A stretch of 64,000 nucleotides of DNA, taken from contig CP085689.1 of assembly GCA_020683205.1 (NCBI GenBank), forward strand, positions 1,116,001 to 1,180,000, written 5' to 3'. The position numbers and the translations under genes were made by a program. This document shows, one piece after another, positions 17,787 through 27,325 of this stretch (positions within the stretch are counted from its first letter, which is position 1; the number at the start of each line of letters is the position of its first letter). Under the pieces are notes generated by a model. That model had not been told where the DNA came from. It saw only the letters and a program-made list of their open reading frames with translations, and ran no database searches. This stretch comes from Lentisphaerae bacterium WC36. GTDB lineage: Bacteria; Verrucomicrobiota; Lentisphaeria; Victivallales; SZUA-371.

Positions 17787-20272
17787 TATTTTTTTAGTTC
17801 ATTTTTCCAATATTCAATTTTTTCAGTATTGTTATATTTTTTGTAAAAAGTTATTAGCAATTTGATAATTTTTTCCTTAAGACTTCTTTTTGACACATTT
17901 CGTAATTCAATTTTATGATTGTAAGGATCTTCTTTCAACGGCTTGCAAATAACGATATTTCTTTCTAAAAACAGAATAGTTTTTCTTTGATGCTGAGTCA
18001 ATTTTTTATGACTAAGCATTGAAACTAAAGATTCCATGACCTCCTCTTTACTTTTTTCATTGTTAGTAATTGAAAAAGCTTTTTTATAATAGTGAACTGC
18101 TTGAGTTATTTTTTGTCTCATATTTAAGAAGTTTGCTTTCTCATGTAGAGCTCGTGATTTTAATTCATCATCTTTTGCCTCTTCAATAACATCGTCAACT
18201 AATTTCATTGCTTTGTCTCCTTGACCAAGTCTTTGGAAGTAGTATGCAAGGTTTATTTTAAGTTGATTATTAGAACTTTTATTTGCGAGATTATTAAATA
18301 TTTTCAGCTTTAGTTTTTTAGAAATTTTCAATTTATTAATATTCCATACTGTCGTAGAGTCGCCATTTAATGCCATCTTCATATAAAAAATTGCCATAAA
18401 TTCTGGATAATTTGCATCAAGAGCTTTGTATCTCGCCTTCATCAATTCTTTTTTATTTTTTTGTTTTGGTGAATGTTGTAACGCTTTTTCAATCCACTTT
18501 TTATAGTTTTTCTTATCTTTTAATTTTTTAAAACAATATGCTGCACACAAAGCCATTTCCTTAGTTCCAAGATAATAGCTTGTTATACACGCTTGTGCAG
18601 TCTCGTTTAGATTTATTTTGACCATCTCTGGCACTGAAAACATTGAGCCTGTTTTCACAGTTCTTCTTAGCCAATCAAAATCCTGACTTGGATATTCTAT
18701 TTTGATATTATTATTTTGAAAAATCGCTAAAGTTCCTAAAGTTATGTAATATGCTTCATCGTGGTAATTTTTAATTTTTACATAGCAATTAAGAGCCTCT
18801 CTTGGTGTTTTATACTTTTCAACGAATCTAGCTTTTTGAAAATTAAACATATAATGTATTTCAGTTAATTTATCATAAAGAGAAACTATTTTATCAAAAG
18901 TTTGCTGACTTTTATTTTTATTGTATTTTTCTTTATATTTTCCTATTAAAGAGTTTAATAATCCAGCTCTCTTTCTTTTGTTTAAATTTTTATTTTCTAA
19001 CTCTTTCTCAATACATTTTAGTCTTAAATCCTTTGGAGGGTTTTGAATGTAACTAATGGCTCCAGTATCGCCTTTGTTAATAGCCTTCCATGCAAACTCT
19101 TCAGCTAATTCATCATTCTTTAATTCATTTTTGTAAATACTTGCTATTCTTCTATACGCTAAATAATTACCTGCTTCTGCTGATTTCTTGTAAAATTCGA
19201 TTGCTTGAGTATAATCTTTTTTTGTGAAAGTGGTAAATTCAGCTAAACTCTTGTAAAACACTGCTCTCTTTTCTTTATTGGAGGTTGCATTAACAAATTT
19301 AATAGTTTCATTAAAATCAATCTTAGCCATTTCACGAATATCACTAGAACTATACATCACATTAAAATTTAACTCTAAACTTTTTTTGAATGCATCAAAA
19401 GCTTCTTTATTTCTACCTAATTTTTTATAAATATAAGCCATTGATGAAAATGATTTACTACTTTCTTTTTCATAAGTAGCGTCACCTTTTTTATACCATT
19501 CCAAAGCTAATTTATAATCTTTTTTTTGACTATAAATGCTGTAAAACCTTGCCAGTGCATAAGCTGCTTCAGTTTTTCTAATTTTATTTTTATATAAATT
19601 TTCAAAAAACTCGACAAATTTTTCATCTTCATTTAATTGTTTATAAATTTCGCCAATTCGCCAAATTTTAGCTTTTTGAGGATTCACTTCAAAAGATTTC
19701 AAGCTTAATTCTAAAGATTTTTTTAAAAGCTTTGGATATTCTTTTTTTATATATTTTTGGCTACGTTTATCCAAAATTTCTACAGGAGGAGGTTGACGGT
19801 AGTATTTATATGCAAGATACTCAATAGCCCATTGTTGATTTTGATTAATATATTGATAAATCCATTTTTCAAAATCTTCCTTTGAAAGCTCTTTAGATTG
19901 AGTTTTAGCAATAAGATCTATAGCTCTTATGTTATTCTCTTTAACTGCAAATGGTATTAAGTTATTTACTTTTTGCATATCTGCCTCAACACCAATTCCT
20001 TTATGATACATTTCAATTAACTTAACTAATGCCTTTTTATTTCCTAAATCAGCTGCTTTTTTGCACCATTTAAAGCTTTTAAATGGTTCTAAGGTTTCTT
20101 TATGATAGTATTCAGCTAATGCAAACATCGCTTTACTATCGCCTTTTTCTGCTTTCGCTAAACTTTCTTCTAAATTAAAATTGTCTCCTAAATCAAAATT
20201 TCCTTGAGCAAACGTTGAAATGCTCCCTATTAGCAATAAGATTAAAACAACTTTCTTTATTAATAAATTCAT
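17786..20272 (-). CDS. Secreted SEL1/TPR-repeat protein
   Basis: 828 residues. A signal peptide is clear: MNLLIKKVVLILLLIGSIS then TFAQG, with cleavage probably after AQG. The mature part is a run of SEL1/TPR helical pairs, for example AKAEKGDSKAMFALAEYYHK, WCKKAADLGNKKALVKLIEM, EWYKKGDATYEKE and FYKKSAEAGNYLAYRRI, continuing almost to the end. Such periplasmic solenoids bind proteins; no enzyme domain is visible. The gene lies between an att-like repeat and the integrase gene, in the same position as the lipoprotein gene of the second element, so this is a swappable cargo slot. AGGAGA precedes the ATG. Confidence 0.85.
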   Translation of the reverse strand: MNLLIKKVVLILLLIGSISTFAQGNFDLGDNFNLEESLAKAEKGDSKAMFALAEYYHKETLEPFKSFKWCKKAADLGNKKALVKLIEMYHKGIGVEADMQKVNNLIPFAVKENNIRAIDLIAKTQSKELSKEDFEKWIYQYINQNQQWAIEYLAYKYYRQPPPVEILDKRSQKYIKKEYPKLLKKSLELSLKSFEVNPQKAKIWRIGEIYKQLNEDEKFVEFFENLYKNKIRKTEAAYALARFYSIYSQKKDYKLALEWYKKGDATYEKESSKSFSSMAYIYKKLGRNKEAFDAFKKSLELNFNVMYSSSDIREMAKIDFNETIKFVNATSNKEKRAVFYKSLAEFTTFTKKDYTQAIEFYKKSAEAGNYLAYRRIASIYKNELKNDELAEEFAWKAINKGDTGAISYIQNPPKDLRLKCIEKELENKNLNKRKRAGLLNSLIGKYKEKYNKNKSQQTFDKIVSLYDKLTEIHYMFNFQKARFVEKYKTPREALNCYVKIKNYHDEAYYITLGTLAIFQNNNIKIEYPSQDFDWLRRTVKTGSMFSVPEMVKINLNETAQACITSYYLGTKEMALCAAYCFKKLKDKKNYKKWIEKALQHSPKQKNKKELMKARYKALDANYPEFMAIFYMKMALNGDSTTVWNINKLKISKKLKLKIFNNLANKSSNNQLKINLAYYFQRLGQGDKAMKLVDDVIEEAKDDELKSRALHEKANFLNMRQKITQAVHYYKKAFSITNNEKSKEEVMESLVSMLSHKKLTQHQRKTILFLERNIVICKPLKEDPYNHKIELRNVSKRSLKEKIIKLLITFYKKYNNTEKIEYWKNELKK

Positions 20273-20395
20273 TAGTTTCTCCTTTGATTTGTTCCATTTA
20301 ATCTACAATATATTTTTTATTAATTCAACTAATTTACGGTAGTATTTTTCTGATTTATTTTAAAAGTGTAAAATTTAATCAGAGGAGTTTTTATT

Positions 20396-21709
20396 GTGGG
20401 AAAATTAAGCATACGAATGAGTTTTGGAACTGTTTATCAGAAGAAAGTTAGAGGGATTTTTTATTATCGTTATCAGCTTGAAGGTTTGCGAAAAACTGTT
20501 AGTTTGCAGACCTCTAAAAAGGCTGAAGCTATCAAGAAAGCTGAAGAATTAATTCCGATTGTTAGAGCAACATCTCAAAAGGTTATAGCCGCTCATGTTA
20601 AGGTTGCTAGGGGTATGAACAAAGTGCAAAAACAGCTTAGTTTGCAGGAGGCTTGGTATATTTATTCGGTGCATCCTGAACGGGCAACTCCAGCTACAAT
20701 CAATGAAAATTTGCAGTACAAATCAACCTTTAACGAGTTCATTAAACACCTTGATAATAAAGCTTTGACCATTCGTGATATTACCCTTGAAACTGCCGAC
20801 AAATATTCTCAGCATCTCAAAACTACAGGCATTGCCGTCGATACACACAATCGTAAAATTAAGCGTTTGCGTAGAATCTTCAAAACTTTACATGAATACC
20901 GAGATGCTCAAAACCCGTTTGATTCGCCAATTTTATTCCGTCGTGAACGTGAAGAGCATAATTTAGGCATTAGGAGGTTGGCTTTTACTCGTGAACAGGA
21001 ACAGCAAATTTTCAACGTTCTTGATGATGACAAATTCAAGGTGATTAACAAATCTGAGGTGCGTTTAATTTATTATTTGGGGATGTACACGGGGCAACGT
21101 TTAAAGGATTGCGTGCTTTTAAAATGGCGAAGTGTTGACCTCAATAAACGTCGCATTTGGGTTAAACAGTTCAAGACTGGTAAAGAGGTGACAATTCCGA
21201 TTGCTGACATTCTCCTCAACGCTCTCTATGAAGCAAAGAGTTGGAATTCTGCAGAATACGTTTGCCTAAAAATGGCAGAACGCTACAACACTGTTAACGA
21301 ATTGGGCAAAAATATCGGCAATAATTTGGTTAATGTTGACGTGATGCGAGTTATCAAATGGACAGGGCTTGAAACTGCTGTTGCTGTGAAAAATCGTAAG
21401 CGTAAAGTTACTCAATACGGTTTTCATTCGCTCCGTCATACCTTCGCTTCACATTGTGCTGAAGCTGGCGTACCTAAAGCTGTTTTGCTCTCGATTTTAG
21501 GTACGGATTCTGACATTGCCGACAAATACTATACTCACATTGGTGAAGAATCACAGATTAAAGCTATCAATGTTGTAGCAAATAGAACCCTAAATTCTCC
21601 TCAAGATTCAACTACTCCAGATGCTCAAAAAATTGCTAACGCCATTGATTATTTGCAAACTCTTCCACCATCTCCAGAAACTCAACACCTCATCAGCTTA
21701 CTATCTTGA
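20396..21709 (+). CDS. Tyrosine integrase of element A
   Basis: 437 residues. The N-terminus has a beta-rich arm-binding type segment (GTVYQKKVRGIFYYRYQLEG) and a core-binding helical domain. The catalytic domain carries YTGQRLKDC (Arg), QFKTGKEVTIP (Lys), HSLRHTF (HxxR) and ADKYYTH (Tyr). The residue of box II that is normally His or Trp is Thr (LGTDSDIADK); the sister integrase has the same. Start is GTG with GAGGAG eight bases before. It is close to the integrase at 39053-40402 along its whole length, and a remnant of its own leader is found at 41278-41413. Confidence 0.93.
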   Translation: MGKLSIRMSFGTVYQKKVRGIFYYRYQLEGLRKTVSLQTSKKAEAIKKAEELIPIVRATSQKVIAAHVKVARGMNKVQKQLSLQEAWYIYSVHPERATPATINENLQYKSTFNEFIKHLDNKALTIRDITLETADKYSQHLKTTGIAVDTHNRKIKRLRRIFKTLHEYRDAQNPFDSPILFRREREEHNLGIRRLAFTREQEQQIFNVLDDDKFKVINKSEVRLIYYLGMYTGQRLKDCVLLKWRSVDLNKRRIWVKQFKTGKEVTIPIADILLNALYEAKSWNSAEYVCLKMAERYNTVNELGKNIGNNLVNVDVMRVIKWTGLETAVAVKNRKRKVTQYGFHSLRHTFASHCAEAGVPKAVLLSILGTDSDIADKYYTHIGEESQIKAINVVANRTLNSPQDSTTPDAQKIANAIDYLQTLPPSPETQHLISLLS

Positions 21710-21718
21710 TACGGAAAC

Positions 21719-21752
21719 GCTCTTCTTAGTATTTTTCTTGACCGAGAAGAGC
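21719..21752 (+). terminator. Hairpin after integrase A
   Basis: GCTCTTCT pairs with AGAAGAGC across an 18-base loop, ten bases after the integrase stop, and is followed by ATTTTGTTGTT. It fits a weak intrinsic terminator. Confidence 0.55.
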
Positions 21753-21815
21753 ATTTTGTTGTTCAAGGGGTATGTCGATAGGGTTCGAATTCCAATAGCT
21801 TTTTCTTGGCTTTTC

Positions 21816-23213
21816 CTAATTTTTTAATAATTTCATGATTTTATCATAATTTTTGATTGGAGTTTTAGCGTTTAATTTTTTCGTCCATTTAATAATTGAA
21901 ATTGATTTTTTTGTTTCAGGATCAATAAATTCACGCTTCGCCTCATGCTTCAGTAATAATTTAAGAATCTCCAAACGCTCTTTTTTTATCGCCCACGCTA
22001 CCGCTGGTAATCCTTTAAAAGTATAATTAATATTTGCGTTATTTTTTATGTAGTACTCTATCATATCTTGTTTTGCATTTAAAATAGTAATTAATGGCAA
22101 CATTCCACTATCTTTTTTATCAAGTTCTAAAATATTACCACCATTACACTTGAACATTTTTAACACTTTTAGCTCTCCCAATGATGTAGCGATGAACATT
22201 GGACTGATATATTTGTCTAGGTTAACATTAATTACTGCTCCTTTATCAATAAGTAGTTGTAAAATATTGTAGTAATTTTGATTTTTTGGAACAGCTGACA
22301 TAGCAATACTTAGCACGGTGAATTCACGAGTTTTACGTTTTAAAAAGTTATTATTTAATTCACTAGGCACTTCATCAAGAACTAATTTTATTTTTTTAAG
22401 GCTACCACTTGCAAAAGTCCATCTAAGTAGTGAATCATGTCCATTAATTTTATTATCAGGTTTCCAGCCTTTTAATTTTTTCTGAATTAATTTTAGCATT
22501 TTATCATCTTCATTTTTTGAATATAAAAGTGTATATAATGTGTCTTTAACACCTTTTTTGCGAACAAACTGTTCTAATTTATGATACTTATTGTAAACAC
22601 AATATTCTAAAGCATAACCTTGATTTTGAGAATTAAGTTTATCAATATTTTTTAGTAATAATTCGATATTATCTCTATTTTGAAAGTTTAAAAACTTAGT
22701 AAAAAAACTTAATTTGTTATTTTTAAAATTATAATTGAAATTGAATTTTTTGTTATTAATTAGCAATGAAAATATATTTTTGTCAATTTTTCTATTTATT
22801 GCTAACACATAATAAGAACTAAAATCATAATTGCCGACATCAGTATTGTTATTAATCAAAAATTTTACAATTTTATAATCATTGCTAATTGTTGCTAAGG
22901 TTAATAAAGGTGTCAGATAATTTTTTTTCTTATTAATTATAAGTCTTTTATTGTGTTTTATATAAGTTTTCAATGCATCCAAGTTACCTTGTAAAATTGC
23001 TACTTCTAAAAATGATAGTTTCTTTTTAGAATATTTTCTATAAAGAAAATCAAATGTTTTAAGGTTTTTTAACTTTTTCAATTTAATCTTTTTAGCTTCA
23101 TTTTTTATATTTAGCCAATTATCATTAAAATATAAAAAATCTTGATTTTCTGTTGCTAGAATGGTATTAAAGCAACAATATATGGTTAATATAAAATATT
23201 TTAATTTTTTCAT
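21816..23213 (-). CDS. Secreted ankyrin-repeat protein
   Basis: 465 residues. A signal peptide (MKKLKYFILTIYCCFNTILA) is followed by ankyrin-type repeats: FLEVAILQGNLDALKTYI, TPLLTLATISNDYKIVKFLI, FIATSLGELKVLKMFKCNGG, LPLITILNAKQDMIEYYIK and PAVAWAIKKERLEILKLLL. Ankyrin repeats bind proteins; there is no catalytic domain. It follows the preceding 380-residue gene by three bases, so they share a transcript and may interact as effector and binding partner, which is inference only. Base composition is as AT-rich as the neighbours. Confidence 0.85.
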   Translation of the reverse strand: MKKLKYFILTIYCCFNTILATENQDFLYFNDNWLNIKNEAKKIKLKKLKNLKTFDFLYRKYSKKKLSFLEVAILQGNLDALKTYIKHNKRLIINKKKNYLTPLLTLATISNDYKIVKFLINNNTDVGNYDFSSYYVLAINRKIDKNIFSLLINNKKFNFNYNFKNNKLSFFTKFLNFQNRDNIELLLKNIDKLNSQNQGYALEYCVYNKYHKLEQFVRKKGVKDTLYTLLYSKNEDDKMLKLIQKKLKGWKPDNKINGHDSLLRWTFASGSLKKIKLVLDEVPSELNNNFLKRKTREFTVLSIAMSAVPKNQNYYNILQLLIDKGAVINVNLDKYISPMFIATSLGELKVLKMFKCNGGNILELDKKDSGMLPLITILNAKQDMIEYYIKNNANINYTFKGLPAVAWAIKKERLEILKLLLKHEAKREFIDPETKKSISIIKWTKKLNAKTPIKNYDKIMKLLKN

Positions 23214-23216
23214 TTA

Positions 23217-24367
23217 TTACATTCCTTTAAAATCTAAATATTCATTTGGTGTTAATTTATTGTACATTTTTTCATCTGCTGAATTACGTCTAGGATGTTT
23301 CAAGGATGTGGGATCAGTGCTACCCATTACTTCAATTAATCCTCCAGCTTCTTCTGTTGCTTTTTCAATTTTTCTAGTATAGTCTGCAACAATCTTTACT
23401 GCAACATCCATTGTTTGAAATGCTTTATTATAAATTTTTATAAAGTCCCCAATACCCACGACATCCCCAAAAGCTCCTTCTAATAGATCTCCGCCAGAGT
23501 TGAATAACTTCTTTACATTTATAAAGTATTCTACATTATCATTACCTTTATATTTTGTCAATTTTGTTGCTTGAATAAAAAAATCACCAGCTTCCAAAAT
23601 TTTCGTAGCTTTATCTACTTTATTATACATTTTTTCAGCTTGATTAAGCATTACATCGCTTAACTCTCTTAATTTTTTTAATTTTTGCTTATTTCTTAAC
23701 AAGGCGTGAATTTCACCTTCACTTAATAATCTTTTTGCTTGCGAATTATTACCTAGCTTCATATATAGATTTTTCCTAAATTCTTTTGCTTTATCCCATG
23801 CTTTATCATCTTTAAGATCATCAAGATTATCAAGAAATTTTTTAAATTCTTTAGCATCATTAGTGTATTTTTTTAGAGTATCATTAGCACTACTTAGCTC
23901 TTTTCTAATTTTGGTAATATCTTCATCATAATGAGCTTCAAGAGATTTCTTAAAGTCTTCATTAATTTTTTCAATAAATTTGGGTGTTAAGAATTCATGT
24001 TTTTGAGGATCTTCTATTTCCTTTACTGTGTTCTTTTTATCATATACTTTATTGAGCTCGTAATCAATTATTCCCTCAAAACAATATAAGGCCATTGAGT
24101 TTTCACTAAAGGGATATTTTTTAAGAGGTTCACATAGTGATATTCAACAAAATATGCTCTTACTTGTTTTTTCATGATTTTTTTCATTTGTTCATATTTA
24201 TTTCCTGGAACTCCTTGTAATGATGAAATATCTGCTAAAATTAATCGTCTAGTCAAAAGAATTTCTGCTTTAGTTTCATCACTTATCTTATGGTTAATAT
24301 CTAGGAAGAAAATAGTTCCTTTTGTAAATTTATTGAGTAAGTTTACTCCATATACTGCTTTATTCAT
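23217..24367 (-). pseudogene. Unknown ~380-aa helical protein, split by one frameshift
   Basis: Two overlapping frames belong to one gene. The first (24068-24367) begins NKAVYGVNLLNKFTKGTIFF and reads YHYVNLL. The second has no good RBS at its apparent ATG; its upstream codons read KKYPFSENS before MALYCFEGIIDYELNK. Adding one base to the six-T run at 24117-24122 gives VNLLKKYPFSENSMALYCF. The joined product has ~382 residues, mostly charged helices (residues ~130-270, Lys/Glu-rich coiled coil), then GGDLLEGAFGDVVGIGDFIK and a basic tail. It resembles helical regions of polymorphic toxins, but no toxin domain is recognisable. A strong GGAGAT precedes ATG 24367. It is cotranscribed with the ankyrin gene. 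Confidence 0.5.
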
Positions 24368-24380
24368 GGTAATGATCTCC

Positions 24381-24533
24381 TTATTTTGCTCGTTTGTTGT
24401 TAATTTTGTAGGCTTTTTTTGCCCATTTACCTGCCGACCTGTTTCCTGAACGCATTTTAATTGATCCTGATTTTGTTACATTACATGACGAACCTTTACT
24501 AATTCGCATACCCTTTGATTTTATTGACTTCAC
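24381..24533 (-). CDS. Small basic protein (50 aa)
   Basis: A short open frame reads VKSIKSKGMRISKGSSCNV, then MRSGNRSAGKWAKKAYKINN and KRAK. AAAGGAG lies ten bases before a GTG start; ATG eight codons in is the alternative. It ends 13 bases before the next gene of the same strand, so it would lead the small protein-ankyrin operon. It is rich in Lys, Arg, Ser and Gly, so nucleic-acid binding is possible. No family recognised. Confidence 0.4.
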   Translation of the reverse strand: MKSIKSKGMRISKGSSCNVTKSGSIKMRSGNRSAGKWAKKAYKINNKRAK

Positions 24534-24662
24534 GACTAATTACTCCTTTTATACTTTAGTATAATTTAATATTAAAAAATTTCTCCTCATTTGAGCTTTT
24601 TGACTTGTTTTTAATATAGCACTGAAATATAATTATACAAATGTATCATCAAGGGTTTTCTT

Positions 24663-24959
24663 TCAGTATTCTTCTGACATGATGAATTTTATTATGTCGA
24701 TGTTGCGATATCTTACTGCTGTGCCGACTTGTTTACGCTTGAAGGGCAGTTTTTCTTGGCGTTCCATTTTCTTAAAGTTTGCTAGGCTTATTCCTAACAT
24801 TTCTGAAGCTTCTTGCTGATTTATTAGCTTTGGAATTATTGCAGGAATTGTTTGATTTGTTTCTGCGAGGCTTTTTAGTTGAGAAATTATTTCACGTTTT
24901 TCAGCCATTGTTAGGAGTCCTGCTAATAAAAATACAACCTTTAGAGTCAAAAATACCAT
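24663..24959 (-). CDS. AlpA/excisionase-like HTH protein of element A
   Basis: 82-98 residues depending on the start. The C-terminal 55 residues are a MerR-type winged helix as in AlpA and Xis proteins: PKLINQQEASEMLGISLANF, KKMERQEKLPFKRKQVG and TAVRYRNIDIIKFI. These proteins direct the integrase toward excision or activate its gene. ATG 24908 (AEKREIIS) has AGGA nine bases before; the upstream ATG 24959 adds residues that partly align with the paralogue at 41468-41845, so the longer form is kept. It sits between integrase A and the replication genes, as its paralogue does in element B. Confidence 0.75.
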   Translation of the reverse strand: MVFLTLKVVFLLAGLLTMAEKREIISQLKSLAETNQTIPAIIPKLINQQEASEMLGISLANFKKMERQEKLPFKRKQVGTAVRYRNIDIIKFIMSEEY

Positions 24960-25164
24960 TTGCTATAGCTTGTCATTATAAGAAGACATTGATAAAAAGA
25001 AGAAAATACCTAAGCCTTTTTCGCATTCACCTAATAAGAAATACTAGAGCCTACTCAAAAAACAGACTAAATCAACATCCAAAATTGAAAATTCCAAATC
25101 TTTTTTAATTATCGAGAAACAATGCCTTTTTTTGTTAGCTTATTAATGTTAGGTGAAAAGGTGG

Positions 25165-25186
25165 GTTAGATAAAAAAATATCTAAC
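25165..25186. repeat. Inverted repeat in the element A spacer
   Basis: GTTAGATA and TATCTAAC form an 8-bp stem with a 6-base loop. It lies in the gene-free stretch 24960-25497 between the excisionase-like gene and the replication operon. Operator, terminator or part of an origin are all possible. Confidence 0.35.
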
Positions 25187-25380
25187 TTTGCCGTTGTGGA
25201 TGTGAAAATTTTTTCTCTTAGATTATTAATGAGTTACGACGAAAAAACTTTAATAGAAAATCTCTGCCAAAACAACAGGGTGTTGACCGTGCCCTTCAAC
25301 TGTTTATTATGATATATAGGGGCATCGTTTTTTTTATTGCTAGCATAAAATATTTATTAGCCTTTATACAATGTGAAATT

Positions 25381-25427
25381 TAGAGGACATATCAGCGAGA
25401 AATGCGCATCTTTCTGATATGCCTCTA
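25381..25427. other. Strong imperfect palindrome, candidate replication origin
   Basis: TAGAGG-A-CATATCAG is answered by CTGATATG-CCTCTA around an 18-base loop containing ATGCGCAT. It lies 70 bases before the operon encoding the Gp2-type protein. Elements using such proteins need a hairpin origin close to the replication gene, so this is the best local candidate. A regulatory hairpin is the alternative. Confidence 0.4.
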
Positions 25428-25497
25428 AATATATTTTCGTATTCCCAAAAAGTTAGGGAGTCAATTAATAAAAAAAAATCCAATTAGGAGACAAATA

Positions 25498-26691
25498 ATG
25501 TCGAATTTATTTAACCAAAACCAATCAGTAGTAGACCAAATATTAACAGACTTGTTGGTAACGAGTGGTAAAATTGATAGTGCCGATTTGTACAATATCA
25601 AAGAGTATACAAGCTTAGAAGATATCACCAAAGATGAATACGCTATTTTTATTACGGCAACCAGTAATGGAAATAAATTAGCAAATAGTCATATGGTCAA
25701 GACTTTGTGGGCTAAGGATGCAATGTATAATAGTGATAAAATGGTTTGCGAATCAATTTGTTACCATAATGTTAAAGAAATCATACAAGAAGAAAATAAA
25801 AAATATTACACTCACTTACCAGATTTTGAATGCATCTATTCAAAAAGTGAAAATAGTCTTTTTAGAAAATTTCAACATATCCGCAATAAAAAAGTCGTAG
25901 CACAATATAATAAGATTGAAGATGCGGTTTCCAATATGTTATTTAAAACAACATTAAACTTTAAAATTGGCAAAGAGAAGCGAGTTAAATATTATCGTCC
26001 AGAATTTGATGATTTTCTAAAATCTAAAATTAAAGGCGAAATCTTATTTTTAGATTATCTTAAAATCGTTGATAATACACTATGCAATGTTGATGATTTA
26101 ACAGCTGAAATTAATAATTCGAGATTTAATTTTTTCAAGGGTAAACAATTTGTCAGCGATGAAGAACTCTATGAATTAAAAACTTATAAGAATATAAATG
26201 AACTAATAAGTGGTGATGAACATATCTGTGCCGTACTACGTAAAAATAATTATCCATCTCCATTCAACCATGCCCATGAAGTAGCACTGCAATGGAGTTT
26301 ATTTGAAGATTTTGAACATAGTACAATCCGTAATGTTGTTGAATATGTTGTCGCAAAAGATGATATTTCATCAATTTTTGAATCTGCATTATGCAATTAT
26401 AACGAACTTTATCTTATTTCAAAAATAGGTAAAGCTGGAATTCGTGAATTTAATATTATATATAATAAACGAAAATGGTCAAAACATCTAAACCTAGAAG
26501 ATGCTATAAAAGCATTATTTTTTACTTTTAATATGAAGAAAAAAGGCATGACATTACAAAACGTCAATTATCAAATTGGAGTTGAAAGGAAGCTGAGAAT
26601 GACTCATAGAGAGTATGTTGAACTAGAAAGTCAACGACGACACGCTTATAATCAAAAAGTTTCAAATTCTCAAAATAATGAACTTTCTTAA
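25498..26691 (+). CDS. Repeat-module protein A (two modules), unknown function
   Basis: 397 residues, no family recognised. It consists of two related halves. Each half starts with a motif like DLYNIKEYTSLEDI (residues ~26) or ELYELKTYKNINELI (~220), followed by a strand ending in Ala/Val, a Trp-containing helix (TLWAKDA, LQWSLFE), a variable stretch, and ends IRNKKVVAQYNKIEDAVSNM or YNKRKWSKHLNLEDAIKALF. Two further genes downstream carry the same module. AGGAGACAAATA precedes ATG. It heads an operon with the Gp2-type replication gene, so a role in copy control, partition or host interaction of the element is possible. Confidence 0.55.
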   Translation: MSNLFNQNQSVVDQILTDLLVTSGKIDSADLYNIKEYTSLEDITKDEYAIFITATSNGNKLANSHMVKTLWAKDAMYNSDKMVCESICYHNVKEIIQEENKKYYTHLPDFECIYSKSENSLFRKFQHIRNKKVVAQYNKIEDAVSNMLFKTTLNFKIGKEKRVKYYRPEFDDFLKSKIKGEILFLDYLKIVDNTLCNVDDLTAEINNSRFNFFKGKQFVSDEELYELKTYKNINELISGDEHICAVLRKNNYPSPFNHAHEVALQWSLFEDFEHSTIRNVVEYVVAKDDISSIFESALCNYNELYLISKIGKAGIREFNIIYNKRKWSKHLNLEDAIKALFFTFNMKKKGMTLQNVNYQIGVERKLRMTHREYVELESQRRHAYNQKVSNSQNNELS

Positions 26692-26725
26692 GATAATTAC
26701 AATTAAAGAAATAGGAGGTCGTGAA

Positions 26726-27325
26726 ATGTCACGATTTAAAATAATTAAAAACGATAGGTTTAGGGACTATGAGATTCAGATGTCACCAGAAGGTAGTCGT
26801 GAAGACATTCTGGAAGCGATTATTAATAATTTCGAATTCATGAATGAAAGTTGCAATGGTAGGCTCTATGTTTGTCATTTTGTGGTTCATTTGAGTGATT
26901 ATGATCCAAATCTCACCAACAAATATATCAGTGATACCCTAGCTAGCTTCAGAAAAACGATGCTTAATAGGAAAATTAAAACTGAATACGTCTGGGTTCG
27001 AGAAATAGGACATCAAGAAACTCATGAGGGACTTCATTATCATATTGCAGTAGTTTTGGATGGTAAAAAAATTCAAAGTAGCAATAATATCACATTGCAT
27101 TTGAACCAGTTATTGAGTAATAGACTAATGAAGAAATGCAATTATTTTCATATATGTCGACCACAGAAAGATGATTATGGTTGGGGTAAAAAGGTTCATA
27201 AAAATCTTGATAATTTCAATGATACAATTCTATGGATCTCGTATTTAGCAAAATGTAAAACTAAAGGAGCTCCAACGTATAAAAAAACATTTGGATACTC
27301 AAAGGGATATAAAAATGCAGTCTAA
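26726..27325 (+). CDS. YagK/YfjJ (inovirus Gp2-type) replication protein
   Basis: 199 residues from ATG 26726, chosen for GGAGG seven bases before; the upstream ATG lacks an RBS and overlaps the previous gene. The pattern LYVCHFVVHLS, then TEYVWVREIG, then GLHYHIAVVLDGKK is that of YagK/YfjJ-family proteins, where the paired His (HYH) lies in a strand as in HUH-type initiators. A matching protein (HNPHYHLLLMIDGNR) lies in element B at 43510-44130. These proteins are encoded by satellites, plasmids and integrative elements and are thought to start replication. It is followed, with overlap, by a second repeat-module gene. Confidence 0.75.
   Translation: MSRFKIIKNDRFRDYEIQMSPEGSREDILEAIINNFEFMNESCNGRLYVCHFVVHLSDYDPNLTNKYISDTLASFRKTMLNRKIKTEYVWVREIGHQETHEGLHYHIAVVLDGKKIQSSNNITLHLNQLLSNRLMKKCNYFHICRPQKDDYGWGKKVHKNLDNFNDTILWISYLAKCKTKGAPTYKKTFGYSKGYKNAV

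Noticed and set aside
21781-21793. GGGTTCGAATTCC, like a tRNA T-arm end, after integrase A
   Set aside because: No acceptor, D or anticodon arms can be found upstream, and no second copy marks an att site. Treated as chance.
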